21,242 bases of DNA from an uncultured Ruminococcus sp. (GCA_910577575.1 CAJTOG010000033.1:1-21242), one strand, 5' to 3'. Counted from the stretch's first letter, positions 7,911 through 14,604 are shown. Numbers and translations: made by a program. Notes: generated by a model not told the origin, from the sequence alone.

Positions 7911-8690
7911 ATGATTTATATTATCCCTGCTGTAATTTTGGGTGCGTGCGGAATACTTGCCGGAATCCTGCTTACTGTTGCATCAAAGGTATTTTATGTT
8001 GAAGTTGACGAGCGTATAGAAAAAATCAGCGAATCACTTCCACAGGCTAACTGTGGTGCCTGCGGATTTGCAGGCTGTGCGGATTATGCAGATGCTGTTG
8101 TCAATAATAATGCACCGACTAATTTATGCCGTCCGGGCGGAACAAATGCGGCAACAAAGATTGCTGAAATACTTGGTACTTCTGTTTCTGATGTAATTCC
8201 AATGATTGCCGTGGTTCATTGCAACGGCGACTGCAATTCAACTAAACCGCAGTTTGATTTTGATGGTGTGCAGTCATGCAAGGCTGTAAAACGTTTTTAT
8301 GGTGGAAATGGAATGTGCAAATATGGTTGTATCGGACTTGGTGACTGTGCTTCTGTTTGTGAATATGATGCAATTGAAATTGATAATAAGCTTGCCAAGA
8401 TTAATTCAGTTAAATGTCAGGCTTGCGGACAGTGTGTGGGAGTGTGTCCTAATTATCTGATTTCAATCAGACCTAAATCAAAAAATACTGATGTTTTGTG
8501 TTCATCTTCGGCGAATGGTAAGGCAACTAAACTTGCTTGTTCAAACGGCTGTATCGGATGTAAGATATGTGAGAAAAAATGTCCGAATGATGCCATAAAA
8601 GTTGAAAATAATCATGCTTCTGTTGACTATGAAAAATGTACGGGTTGCGGAGTTTGCAAGTCTGTTTGTCCTGTGAAGGCAATTCATTAA
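7911..8690 (+). CDS. rnfB: Rnf complex subunit RnfB, multi-cluster ferredoxin-like
   Basis: RnfB is the electron entry subunit that takes electrons from reduced ferredoxin. The 259-residue protein has an N-terminal membrane anchor (~3-27), a 4Fe-4S domain with Cys48/51/56/73 (ANCGACGFAGCADY), a Cys-rich middle (Cys104, 108, 123, 136, 140, 146, 150), and clear cluster motifs at Cys169/172/175/179, Cys214/217/220/224 and Cys243/246/249/253. Up to about six clusters are likely, as in acetogen RnfB. It is the last gene of the operon, 12 bp after rnfA with ribosome site GGGGGTG, and is followed at once by a strong terminator. Confidence 0.96.
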   Translation: MIYIIPAVILGACGILAGILLTVASKVFYVEVDERIEKISESLPQANCGACGFAGCADYADAVVNNNAPTNLCRPGGTNAATKIAEILGTSVSDVIPMIAVVHCNGDCNSTKPQFDFDGVQSCKAVKRFYGGNGMCKYGCIGLGDCASVCEYDAIEIDNKLAKINSVKCQACGQCVGVCPNYLISIRPKSKNTDVLCSSSANGKATKLACSNGCIGCKICEKKCPNDAIKVENNHASVDYEKCTGCGVCKSVCPVKAIH

Positions 8691-8735
8691 AAAAACAACA
8701 CCGGTAAAAATATTTTTACCGGTGTTGTTTTTATT
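8691..8735. terminator. rnf operon terminator with perfect 21-bp arms
   Basis: 8691-8711 and 8712-8732 are perfect reverse complements (core ACACCGGTAAAAAT/ATTTTTACCGGTGT), ending in T runs on both strands. It begins right after the rnfB stop and also lies directly downstream of the minus-strand peptide gene at 8742, so it can end transcription from both sides. Confidence 0.93.
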
Positions 8736-8741
8736 ATTTAA

Positions 8742-8792
8742 TTATTTGCAGCACTTGAATAAGTCGCAAATCATCTGCCAAATATTGCACAT
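8742..8792 (-). CDS. Putative 16-residue Cys-rich microprotein
   Basis: The minus strand encodes MCNIWQMICDLFKCCK followed by TAA. Four of sixteen residues are Cys, and the rest alternate hydrophobic (Ile, Trp, Met, Leu, Phe) and polar, so a short amphipathic helix with a CC-Lys end is plausible. Evidence that it is a gene is its setting: GGAGGT at 8801-8806 lies 8 nt before the ATG, a near-consensus promoter lies 40-75 bp upstream, and the bidirectional terminator follows within 10 bp. No larger gene follows on this strand, so it is not a leader peptide of a downstream gene. I do not recognise a family. A membrane-active peptide, type I toxin, metal-binding peptide or signal are possibilities without direct support; alternatively the RNA itself could be the product. 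Confidence 0.6.
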   Translation of the reverse strand: MCNIWQMICDLFKCCK

Positions 8793-8839
8793 TGTTATGT
8801 ACCTCCGTTTTTTTATTTCCCCTCTCTTGGGATAATCTT

Positions 8840-8868
8840 ATTATAGCATAGTTTATTTATAAAATCAA
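8840..8868 (-). promoter_or_regulatory. Promoter of the microprotein gene
   Basis: On the minus strand: TTGATT (8863-8868), a 17-bp spacer, TATAAT (8840-8845). It predicts a short leader (~40 nt) with GGAGGT and then the 16-codon frame. Confidence 0.7.
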
Positions 8869-8894
8869 TGCAAAGATTATGGAAGAAATTCTGT

Positions 8895-9362
8895 TTAATT
8901 AAGGATAGCAGTACCTATTGCAAGATATGATGCGAATATACTCCACAGTAGATAAGGAATATTGATTAATCCCGCAGATTTTTTTATTTTTCCGAATATA
9001 TATATCATAAGTCCTACCAGTAATGCAAGCAGAACTGCAACAACAGCTGCAACGGTCATCAGTCTGAATTTGAAAAAAATTATGCTCCACGAAAAATTTA
9101 CTGCAAGCTGAATTATATAAATCTTAAATGCTTTTTCAGATAAATGATTATTGCTTCTGTAAATCATATATGCGGATATTCCCATAATTGCATAAAGAAC
9201 TGCCCAAACCACAGGAAAAAGCCATGCAGGAGGCGATAAAGGCGGTTTTATAATTTCAGTATAAATACTGTTGAAGTCACCGGAAATCAGTGCGGAAAAA
9301 GCTCCCACAAGTTCTGTGGATACAATAAAAATAAGTAAATCTGTTAAACTGAATTTTTTCAT
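8895..9362 (-). CDS. tspO: TspO/MBR family tryptophan-rich sensory protein
   Basis: The protein is a 155-residue, five-helix membrane protein of the TspO (translocator protein/peripheral benzodiazepine receptor) family. Conserved family stretches are KPPLSPPAWLFPVVWAVLYAIMG (39-61, the loop and second helix), QLAVNFSWSIIFF (85-97) and PYLLWSIFASYL (136-147). Family members bind porphyrins and are linked to tetrapyrrole or oxidative-stress control; the ligand here is unknown. The ATG at 9362 has the ribosome site GAGGT. It lies 59 bp downstream of the phosphoesterase gene on the same strand, with no clear terminator or promoter between, so the two may be cotranscribed. The start codon is part of an inverted repeat. 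Confidence 0.93.
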   Translation of the reverse strand: MKKFSLTDLLIFIVSTELVGAFSALISGDFNSIYTEIIKPPLSPPAWLFPVVWAVLYAIMGISAYMIYRSNNHLSEKAFKIYIIQLAVNFSWSIIFFKFRLMTVAAVVAVLLALLVGLMIYIFGKIKKSAGLINIPYLLWSIFASYLAIGTAILN

Positions 9363-9400
9363 AGAATTACCTCAATTCATGATTTATGGTAAATTCTATG
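9360..9400 (-). promoter_or_regulatory. Inverted repeat enclosing the tspO start codon
   Basis: CATAGAATTACC (9360-9371) and GGTAAATTCTATG (9388-9400) are reverse complements apart from one extra base. In the minus-strand transcript the AUG would be in the stem and the GAGGU ribosome site at the stem-loop edge. It could limit translation, or be an operator. Confidence 0.45.
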
Positions 9401-9421
9401 TCAGAATATTGAAGATTATGT

Positions 9422-10084
9422 CTATTTAAGAGGTGTTACGTTATTGAATACAGCGTAGAATTTTACAGGTATATGCTTGTCTATATGACATTTCCCAAAA
9501 AACCATTTTTTATAGTGACAGGTTTTTATTATTTCTTCAAAAAGTGCATGGACTTCTATACGCTGAAAAACATCAACTCCGAGACAGTCTTTGACTGATG
9601 CAGGAGGTTCGTGAGTGACAACAAAATCAATATTGTTTCCATATTTGTCAAGGTTTTTAAGAGCTTCCATAATTTCGTCATGTGTGGGTTGTTCACGTTT
9701 CCACCAGCTTCCGTCACGTCGGAAATCAATATCCTGACTGTGACCGCCTCCGAATGTGAAAATTCTTTTATTTTCGATAGTATAAATCTGTCCACGCATA
9801 AGATGGATAAGATTCGGGGCAATTATTCTTGCCATACCGCCATTCCATGTAGTTTCGGGAAATGATTCGAGTAAATCAAAATTTTCATGACAGCCGTCAA
9901 TGAATGCAACGGTAAATTCATTGTTCAGGAGTTTTTTTAAATCTGCTTTTTCTCTTTTGGAATTATCCCATATAAATCCGAAATCTCCGCAGATGATGAG
10001 AATATCACCCTTTCCGAGTTTTTTTATCTGCGGGTCTTTAAATCGGTTAATATCTCCATGGGTGTCTCCGGTAATGTAAATCAT
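9422..10084 (-). CDS. Calcineurin-like metallophosphoesterase with two altered metal-ligand positions
   Basis: The 220-residue protein has the order of motifs of a calcineurin-type phosphoesterase: GDTHGD (Asp7, His9), GDFGF (Asp34), DGCHENFD (65-66), VTHEPP (His158) and GKCH (197-200). Family members usually have GNHE and GHxH, so Asn65 is replaced by Cys (codon TGT) and the first His of GHxH by Lys198 (codon AAA); both were checked on the minus strand. The core ligands Asp7, His9, Asp34, His158 and His200 remain. The frame is intact and has a strong ribosome site (GGAGG), so the protein may be active with altered metal preference, or be a pseudoenzyme. The substrate is unknown. It is probably transcribed with tspO. 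Confidence 0.85.
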   Translation of the reverse strand: MIYITGDTHGDINRFKDPQIKKLGKGDILIICGDFGFIWDNSKREKADLKKLLNNEFTVAFIDGCHENFDLLESFPETTWNGGMARIIAPNLIHLMRGQIYTIENKRIFTFGGGHSQDIDFRRDGSWWKREQPTHDEIMEALKNLDKYGNNIDFVVTHEPPASVKDCLGVDVFQRIEVHALFEEIIKTCHYKKWFFGKCHIDKHIPVKFYAVFNNVTPLK

Positions 10085-10115
10085 TTTAATTCCTCCGTTC
10101 TTTATTTCTGATTAG

Positions 10116-10144
10116 ATTATATCATATTTTTATTGAAAGGTAAA
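10116..10144 (-). promoter_or_regulatory. Promoter of the phosphoesterase gene
   Basis: On the minus strand: TTTACC (10139-10144), 17 bp, TATAAT (10116-10121) with the TGn extension (TGATATAAT). It lies about 30 bp ahead of the ATG at 10084. Confidence 0.6.
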
Positions 10145-10163
10145 GGGCATGGAAAAATTTTTC

Positions 10164-10192
10164 TTGACAAATCCAAAAAATTACAGTAAAAT
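10164..10192 (+). promoter_or_regulatory. Promoter of the CPBP protease gene
   Basis: TTGACA (10164-10169), 17 bp, TAAAAT (10187-10192). It lies just upstream of the ribosome site GAGGAG at 10212 and supports a start at 10224 rather than at an in-frame ATG at 10149. Confidence 0.75.
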
Positions 10193-10223
10193 TAATTTAT
10201 ATATATATTCTGAGGAGAAAATT

Positions 10224-11171
10224 ATGTTGAATATTAAATCTAAAATGTTTGAAGAATCAAAAAAATCAACAGCTTCTGAAAACCTGATTATAAATATTAT
10301 TGTGTTTATAGTTATATTTTTAATTATTATGCTTTCCGAATCAATAATACCGACTATTCTCTCAAATCCGGAGTTGCAGCAGAGATTTCTGGAAGAGGGT
10401 CTTATTGAAAATACGGATTTTGAAAGAATGATGGAAATTTCTGCTGAAGTAAGTATGAATCCGAAATATTTCATTCCCACTCTTTTCTGTACCGGATTCG
10501 GAATTTTTATAAGCATTATTTACTGTCGTTTTATTGAAGCACGTTATCTGTCATCCATGGGTATACGCAGAAAAAAAGCGGGCATTCACTATTTTCAGGG
10601 ATTTGCTGTCGGAATTATAATTATGACTGCTGTTGTACTGCTTTCGGTTGTTTTCGGAATTAACAACATATCACTTTGCAGTAATATAAATTTCGGACTT
10701 ATATCACTTTATTTTGCTGGGTTTCTGGTTCAGGGAATGAGTGAGGAATTTATATTCAGGGGTTATTTTATGAATACTCTCGGAAGTCGTCATCATACAA
10801 TTGTTGCCGTCGGAATCAGTGCTGTAGCTTTCAGTCTCGCTCATATCACAAATCCGGGGTACAATGTTCTTGTGTTTATTAATCTTGTACTGTTCGGAAC
10901 TTTTGCATCATTTTATATGATTGCTTTTGATGATATATGGGGAGTATGTGCGATTCATTCAATCTGGAATTTTACTCAGGGGAATCTTTATGGAATAAGC
11001 GTCAGCGGTACAGGAAATACAGAATCGGTTTTCAGAACCACTGCTGTAGGTTCTTCCGTTATACTTACGGGCGGAAATTTCGGAATTGAAGGGAGTATTA
11101 TAACAACTGCTGTTCTTGTTATTGGAATTATACTTGTTCTGTATAAAATCAGAAAAAAAACGGACGCTTAA
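10224..11171 (+). CDS. CPBP-family intramembrane metalloprotease (CAAX/Abi)
   Basis: This 315-residue polytopic protein has the CPBP signature: GMSEEFIFRGYF with Glu174, Glu175 and Arg179, then FSLAHITNP with His207, then HSIWNF with His245 and Asn249. These form the metal-binding active site inside the membrane. Family members process prenylated proteins in eukaryotes and, in Gram-positive bacteria, are often linked to bacteriocin maturation or self-immunity; no peptide gene is adjacent, so the target is unknown. The N-terminal ~120 residues add a membrane segment and an acidic loop. I start at 10224 because of the GAGGAG site 6 nt upstream and the promoter at 10164, which would otherwise lie within the gene. 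The stop codon sits in the loop of the terminator. Confidence 0.88.
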   Translation: MLNIKSKMFEESKKSTASENLIINIIVFIVIFLIIMLSESIIPTILSNPELQQRFLEEGLIENTDFERMMEISAEVSMNPKYFIPTLFCTGFGIFISIIYCRFIEARYLSSMGIRRKKAGIHYFQGFAVGIIIMTAVVLLSVVFGINNISLCSNINFGLISLYFAGFLVQGMSEEFIFRGYFMNTLGSRHHTIVAVGISAVAFSLAHITNPGYNVLVFINLVLFGTFASFYMIAFDDIWGVCAIHSIWNFTQGNLYGISVSGTGNTESVFRTTAVGSSVILTGGNFGIEGSIITTAVLVIGIILVLYKIRKKTDA

Positions 11172-11190
11172 AAACGTCCGTTTTTATTAT
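11156..11190. terminator. Bidirectional terminator between convergent genes
   Basis: AAAAACGGACG (11156-11166) and CGTCCGTTTTT (11175-11185) are perfect arms with an 8-nt loop and T runs on both strands. It overlaps the end of the CPBP gene and abuts the end of the CNNM gene at 11187. Confidence 0.9.
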
Positions 11191-12425
11191 TTTTCAGGTA
11201 GAATCTCTATGATAATCTTTTCAACCTTATTTTCATTGACTTCAGTTGCAGTAAGTATAAAAATACCGGTTTCAACTGTTTCGCCTGCTTCAGGGATATG
11301 TCCCATAATATCTGTAATCCATCCGCCGACTGTTGTACAGTCAGTTTCCGTAATCGCTTCGTCAAGTTCCAGCATTTCAAACAAATCACTGATATTTGTA
11401 TCGCCTGCCGCTTCGTATCTGTTTTCAGAAAGCTTTACAATATTTGTAATAATTTCGTCATATTCATCATATATTTCACCAACAAGCTCTTCTATTATAT
11501 CCTCAAGTGTAACAATACCTTCAGTACCACCATATTCGTCTGTTACAACAGCAAGATGGACTTTTGAACGCTGCATTAGTTTCATAGCCTCACTTATCAG
11601 ATTAGTATCAGCAATATGCGGAACTTCCTGAATAATTTCACGTATATCACTTTTTCCCTCAACAAGCATTTTGAAAAATGCCTTGTTTGTTATTATTCCT
11701 GTTATATTATCAAGGCTTTTTTCATAAACAGGCATACGGGAATACATTTCCTGATTAAAGAGTTTTTTGATTTCATCAATAGATTCATTTATTTCAATTC
11801 CAATAATTTTGACTCTCGGAATCAGAATCTTATTGACAGTAATTTCATCAAAATCAAGAGCACTTTTAACAAGTTCGCTTTCCTGTTCTTCAATTATTCC
11901 TTCTTCTTCTATTTCATCAATCATATATTTAAGTTCATCTTCTGTTACAGTAGGAGAATCAGCTCCTTTAAAAATTGATGACATTTTATTAAGTATCCAT
12001 ACAAACGGTTTCAGTATGGTAACCAGTACTGAAAGGGGAGCTGCAAAAAGAAGAGAAAGTTTTTCAGCATTTCTTTTTGCATATGATTTAGGGAGAACCT
12101 CACAGAAAACCAGTACAATAACTGTAATGACAGCGGTTGAAATACCTGCACCGCTGCTTCCGAAAATATCTACAAAAATGAGCGTACTTACTGATGAAGT
12201 TGCAATATTTACTATATTGTTTCCTATAAGTACAGCCGTAAGTACATCGTCAAAGCGGTTTGCAAGCATTAATGCTTTCGCAGCTTTTTTATTTCCCTGT
12301 GCTTCATAATTTTTCAGCCTCAGCTTGTTAACGCTTGAATAGGCTGTTTCTGTTCCTGAAAAAAGTGCAGAAAAAATCATCATGACAACAACAAGCACTA
12401 TTTTACCTATGTTTGAATTATCCAT
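11187..12425 (-). CDS. CNNM/CorC-type hemolysin-family membrane protein
   Basis: The 412-residue protein has a CNNM (DUF21) transmembrane domain (~1-190, with FSGTETAYSSVNKLR, NNIVNIATSS and FCEVLPKSYAKRN), a pair of CBS domains (~205-325; TVNKILIPRVKI, VVTDEYGGTEGIVTLEDIIEELVGEI) and a C-terminal CorC_HlyC domain (~335-408). The family exports or regulates Mg2+ and other divalent ions; the CBS pair senses adenine nucleotides. The older name hemolysin is not evidence of toxicity. The ribosome site is AAAGGA before the ATG at 12425. It appears to be a single gene with an extended -10 promoter, ending at the shared terminator. Confidence 0.93.
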   Translation of the reverse strand: MDNSNIGKIVLVVVMMIFSALFSGTETAYSSVNKLRLKNYEAQGNKKAAKALMLANRFDDVLTAVLIGNNIVNIATSSVSTLIFVDIFGSSGAGISTAVITVIVLVFCEVLPKSYAKRNAEKLSLLFAAPLSVLVTILKPFVWILNKMSSIFKGADSPTVTEDELKYMIDEIEEEGIIEEQESELVKSALDFDEITVNKILIPRVKIIGIEINESIDEIKKLFNQEMYSRMPVYEKSLDNITGIITNKAFFKMLVEGKSDIREIIQEVPHIADTNLISEAMKLMQRSKVHLAVVTDEYGGTEGIVTLEDIIEELVGEIYDEYDEIITNIVKLSENRYEAAGDTNISDLFEMLELDEAITETDCTTVGGWITDIMGHIPEAGETVETGIFILTATEVNENKVEKIIIEILPEK

Positions 12426-12455
12426 AAAAATCCTTTCATAATTATATAATGTTTT

Positions 12456-12484
12456 ATTATATCACATTATTATTTATAATACAA
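12456..12484 (-). promoter_or_regulatory. Promoter of the CNNM gene
   Basis: On the minus strand: TTGTAT (12479-12484), 17 bp, TATAAT (12456-12461) with TGn extension (TGATATAAT), about 30 bp ahead of the start codon. Confidence 0.65.
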
Positions 12485-12527
12485 TAGTAAAAACAAACAA
12501 TTTATATTAAATAAATCTTTGAAATAA

Positions 12528-12555
12528 TATAAAAACTGCATGAAAATCATGCGGT
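12528..12555 (-). terminator. Terminator of the tRNA-Ala transcript
   Basis: A stem of CATGCAGT with ACCGCATG (12535-12542 and 12548-12555 in plus coordinates, one mismatch) is followed on the minus strand by TTTTT. It lies 3 bp after the tRNA CCA end and fits termination of that transcript. Confidence 0.65.
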
Positions 12556-12558
12556 TTC

Positions 12559-12607
12559 TGGTGGAGCATAGGGGATTCGAACCCCTGACCCCCACACTGC
12601 CAGTGTG
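12559..12607 (-). tRNA. tRNA-Ala(GGC), 3' half only: probable attL of an integrated element
   Basis: Read on the minus strand, positions ~28-76 of a tRNA are present: anticodon stem-loop with loop CTGGCAG (anticodon GGC), variable region GGGTC, T arm AGGGG-TTCGAAT-CCCCT, acceptor strand ATGCTCC, then A and the encoded CCA. U70 fits the G3-U70 identity pair of tRNA-Ala. The 5' acceptor strand, D arm and position 27 are missing; the sequence turns into an A-rich stretch at the anticodon stem. This is not a functional tRNA. A break at the anticodon stem is typical of tyrosine-integrase attachment sites: the perfect inverted repeat CACACTG-C-CAGTGTG (12593-12607) is the likely core, and the complete tRNA should be rebuilt at the other end. 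Confidence 0.82.
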
Positions 12608-13186
12608 AAAAAATGTAAAAATGCAGTTTCATTCTTAAAAATTTTCCGATATATCATAAACTAAGTTTATAGTTCATTGTCATTTTTTAAAAAATAAAGT
12701 ACATAATAATATGCAAAAATCCATGATTATTACATACATAGCGGAGCAGGACAACTGTAAATAGAAGCATAGGGGCTGAGTACCTTCGAGACTGTAAAGC
12801 AGTACTTCAAGCGGTCACTGCTCGAATTTCTCGCTGAAACGTTTGATTAACTTAGGCTTTGCGGTATAGAAAAATACTATATCGCCTTTTCTTTTCGCCG
12901 CTTCCTCGCCGCTTCAAACATCTGAAAAGAGCAGGCAAAAGCGATTCTTTGGTAATATAACAGGGGATATAAAGAAACTTCATTCTTTTATCAGTTATCC
13001 AATGGTATAGCAGTACTTTTACAAATTTCTAAATATATTTCGGATAGTCTTTACCTATTATTCATATAGATATAGTAGGATTTAGCCACCCCCTATACTC
13101 TGTAAAAACCTGATAAAACTTGACATACACCTAAGCAATCCATTTTGTAAGTAAATTTTTCCCTAAATGAAAGATTGAACAGAAAA
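12608..13186. other. Non-coding left end of the element, with a structured GC-richer patch
   Basis: No protein gene can be supported here. The stretch 12740-12960 is GC-richer than its surroundings and holds an octamer GGAGCAGG (12743), short complementary words (AGTAC 12778-12782 with GTACT 12801-12805; CTG/CAG within) and a terminator-like hairpin at 12861. It could be a small RNA, an origin or transfer site, or a decayed gene. The rest (12608-12740, 12961-13186) is AT-rich with nothing else I can name. Confidence 0.5.
12861..12895 (+). terminator. Terminator-like hairpin in the element's left non-coding region
   Basis: GCGGTATAG (12861-12869) pairs with CTATATCGC (12877-12885) in RNA (one G-U), loop of 7, followed by CTTTTCTTTT. 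No plus-strand gene precedes it, which hints at a non-coding transcript ending here. Confidence 0.5.
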
Positions 13187-13633
13187 TTACAGTTTTTCCC
13201 CCTGCTCCGCAAACTGTTCACACAGCTTTTTTATTGCTTTTTTGTGCTTGCGTTTAATAGTACCGTCTGAATAATTAAGTAATTCTGCTGTCTGCTCAAC
13301 CGTATGGAACAGCAAATATCTATGAATTAAAACTGCTTCCAAATCGTCATTGTGCAATTGTGAAATAGCGTCTGAAATTTCAGCGGATATTTTAAGCAGT
13401 CTGTTTTTTTCGTTTGTGTATTGCTGTTCTGTTTCCGCAAGCTTCAGCAGTTTGTTTTCAGCTGTGTTTATACGTGTATCAGACTGCCCTGAATCATTGA
13501 AGCTCTGACTGCGTGTAAGCCCTTCGGCGTTTTCCTTACATTGTTTCAAAAGCAATTCAATAGTTTCAAGCTTCTTTTTTGCATAAAATCCACGTTTTAA
13601 CCATTCAGCCATTTTGATTTCATTATCTGTCAT
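13187..13633 (-). CDS. Sigma-70 region 4-like/DUF1492-type regulator
   Basis: I choose ATG 13633 (148 residues) because AAGGTG lies 9 nt upstream; a GTG four codons earlier overlaps that site. The N-terminal half (~10-95) is helical and coiled-coil-like. The C-terminal part (~97-140) reads DDLEAVLIHRYLLFHTVEQTAELLNYSDGTIKRKHKKAIKKL (broken here into its parts: a region-4-like helix, then the HTH TVEQTAELLN-YSDGTIKRKH). This matches the short sigma-factor-like or RinA/DUF1492-like proteins of phages and integrated elements that activate late or transfer genes. Its targets are unknown. It follows repeat copy 1 and has its own promoter. An octamer (13201) lies within the last codons. Confidence 0.65.
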   Translation of the reverse strand: MTDNEIKMAEWLKRGFYAKKKLETIELLLKQCKENAEGLTRSQSFNDSGQSDTRINTAENKLLKLAETEQQYTNEKNRLLKISAEISDAISQLHNDDLEAVLIHRYLLFHTVEQTAELLNYSDGTIKRKHKKAIKKLCEQFAEQGEKL

Positions 13634-13658
13634 ATGCTCACGCACCTTTTTTATTTTA

Positions 13659-13686
13659 ATTTTACCATGTTCAGAGTATTTTTCAA
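13659..13686 (-). promoter_or_regulatory. Promoter of the sigma-like regulator gene
   Basis: On the minus strand: TTGAAA (13681-13686), 16 bp, TAAAAT (13659-13664) with TGG just before it (extended -10). It lies between repeat copy 1 and the start codon. Confidence 0.6.
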
Positions 13687-13788
13687 GTCAAAACGGTGTC
13701 AAATCAGTCTGCACGCATTAACAATTATTCAACTTTTCAACAATTCACCTGCTCCAAAGTGATTTTTAATTTTTAATTTTTGAAAATT

Positions 13789-13995
13789 ATGGGATAAAAA
13801 GGATAATAATAATTAACTGGCTATTCTAAGGGGTTTTTGCAATGGGATATTAATAGGATAATATTATAATTTATGGGATAAAAATATTAATATCCCATTC
13901 TGATTTATTTATATCCCATTAATATCCCATTTTAAAAATATTGCTTTTTTGCCTGTATATAGCTGATTTTCTTATTATTATCCTTTTTATCCCAT
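13789..13995. repeat. Nested palindrome of TATCCC/GGGATA words, copy 1
   Basis: Outer arms 13789-13811 and 13973-13995 are perfect 23-bp reverse complements (ATGGGATAAAAAGG...). Middle arms AATGGGATATTAAT (13841-13854) and ATTAATATCCCATT (13918-13931) are perfect. Inner arms ATGGGATA (13873-13880) and TATCCCAT (13891-13898) are perfect. Centres lie at 13885-13892. All G-containing words are on the left half and C-containing words on the right; the filler is very AT-rich. Confidence 0.93.
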
Positions 13996-14025
13996 TTATC
14001 CCACGAAATCAGAAAATAAAATTTG

Positions 14026-14057
14026 AAAAAATTCCGCCCGACTTATATCGGACGGAG
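14026..14057 (-). terminator. Terminator of the HicB-like gene (in repeat copy 1)
   Basis: In minus-strand RNA the stem UCCGUCCGA/UCGGGCGGA (14033-14041 with 14048-14056, one G-U) is followed by TTTTTT. It begins about 20 bp after the HicB stop codon. Confidence 0.85.
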
Positions 14058-14075
14058 TTTTTTATCAGCGGTGTG

Positions 14076-14285
14076 TTATGCATATATTGAGTTTTCTTTA
14101 GGCTTTGGAATATCACGACCAAGCAGACGGGCAGTTTCAAGCCACTCTGAAATTACAATATTAATATTTCTGAGTACTTCCTCCTGAGTTTCACCGTCCG
14201 CCATACATCCCGCCAGCTCCGGAACTGTTGCAATAAAACAATTATCCTCACTGCTCCAGTGGATTACAATTTCATATTTATACAT
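14076..14285 (-). CDS. HicB-family antitoxin-like protein, no HicA partner seen
   Basis: The 69-residue protein is a single HicB-like domain: MYKYEIVIHWSSEDNCFIAT, then VPELAGCMADGETQEEVL, then a helix with ISEWLETARLLGRDIPKP. HicB proteins neutralise the HicA mRNA-cutting toxin, usually encoded next to them by a ~60-codon gene with dsRNA-binding fold; neither side has room for one here. Many solitary HicB-like proteins exist and their role is unclear. It has the ribosome site GGGAGGG. The gene lies exactly between the two long repeats, so recombination between them would delete or duplicate it. Confidence 0.8.
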   Translation of the reverse strand: MYKYEIVIHWSSEDNCFIATVPELAGCMADGETQEEVLRNINIVISEWLETARLLGRDIPKPKENSIYA

Positions 14286-14307
14286 TATTCAAACCCTCCC
14301 AGTTTAT

Positions 14308-14335
14308 ATTTTATTCAGTCTGCACGCATTAACAA
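14308..14335 (-). promoter_or_regulatory. Promoter of the HicB-like gene, -35 inside repeat copy 2
   Basis: On the minus strand: TTGTTA (14330-14335), 16 bp, TAAAAT (14308-14313). The -35 and spacer are in the repeat, the -10 is just outside it. Confidence 0.55.
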
Positions 14336-14398
14336 TTATTCAACTTTCAACAATTCGCCTGCTCCAAAGTGATTTTTTATTTTTAATTTCTGAAAATT

Positions 14399-14604
14399 AT
14401 GGGATAAAAAGGATAATAATACTTAATTGGCTATTCTATGGGATTTCTGCAATGGGATATTAATAGGATAATATTATAATTTATGGGATAAAAATATTAA
14501 TATCCCACTTTGATTTATTAATATCCCATTAATATCCCATTTTAAAAACATTGCTTTTTTGCCTGTATACAGCCGTTTTTCCTATTATTATCCTTTTTAT
14601 CCCA
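14399..14604. repeat. Nested palindrome of TATCCC/GGGATA words, copy 2
   Basis: Outer arms 14399-14420 and 14583-14604 are reverse complements in at least 21 of 22 positions as aligned to copy 1. Middle arms AATGGGATATTAAT (14451-14464) and ATTAATATCCCATT (14528-14541) are perfect. Inner arms TGGGATA (14484-14490) and TATCCCA (14501-14507) are perfect. The layout is the same as in copy 1. Confidence 0.92.

Larger units (their letters stand above)
13704..14082. repeat. Long direct repeat, copy 1 (~379 bp)
   Basis: Begins with TCAGTCTGCACGCATTAAC and ends at ...GTGTTATGCA. It matches copy 2 (14315-14687) at roughly nine bases in ten by eye, with a few short indels. In minus-strand order it contains the last codons and stop of the HicB gene, its terminator, the nested palindrome, one octamer CCTGCTCC (13748) and a TTGTTA word. 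The module fills the whole gap between two consecutive minus-strand genes. Confidence 0.95.

Noticed and set aside
10149..10223. Upstream ATG for the CPBP protease
   Set aside because: The extension covers the promoter TTGACA-17-TAAAAT and the ribosome site of the ATG at 10224.
11767..12309. 180-codon plus-strand frame, Ser/Ile-rich
   Set aside because: It is the antisense shadow of the CNNM gene; composition is that of a reversed membrane gene and there is no ribosome site.
14286..14314. HicA toxin partner for the HicB-like gene
   Set aside because: Neither this 29-bp gap nor the downstream repeat has room for or encodes a HicA-like frame.
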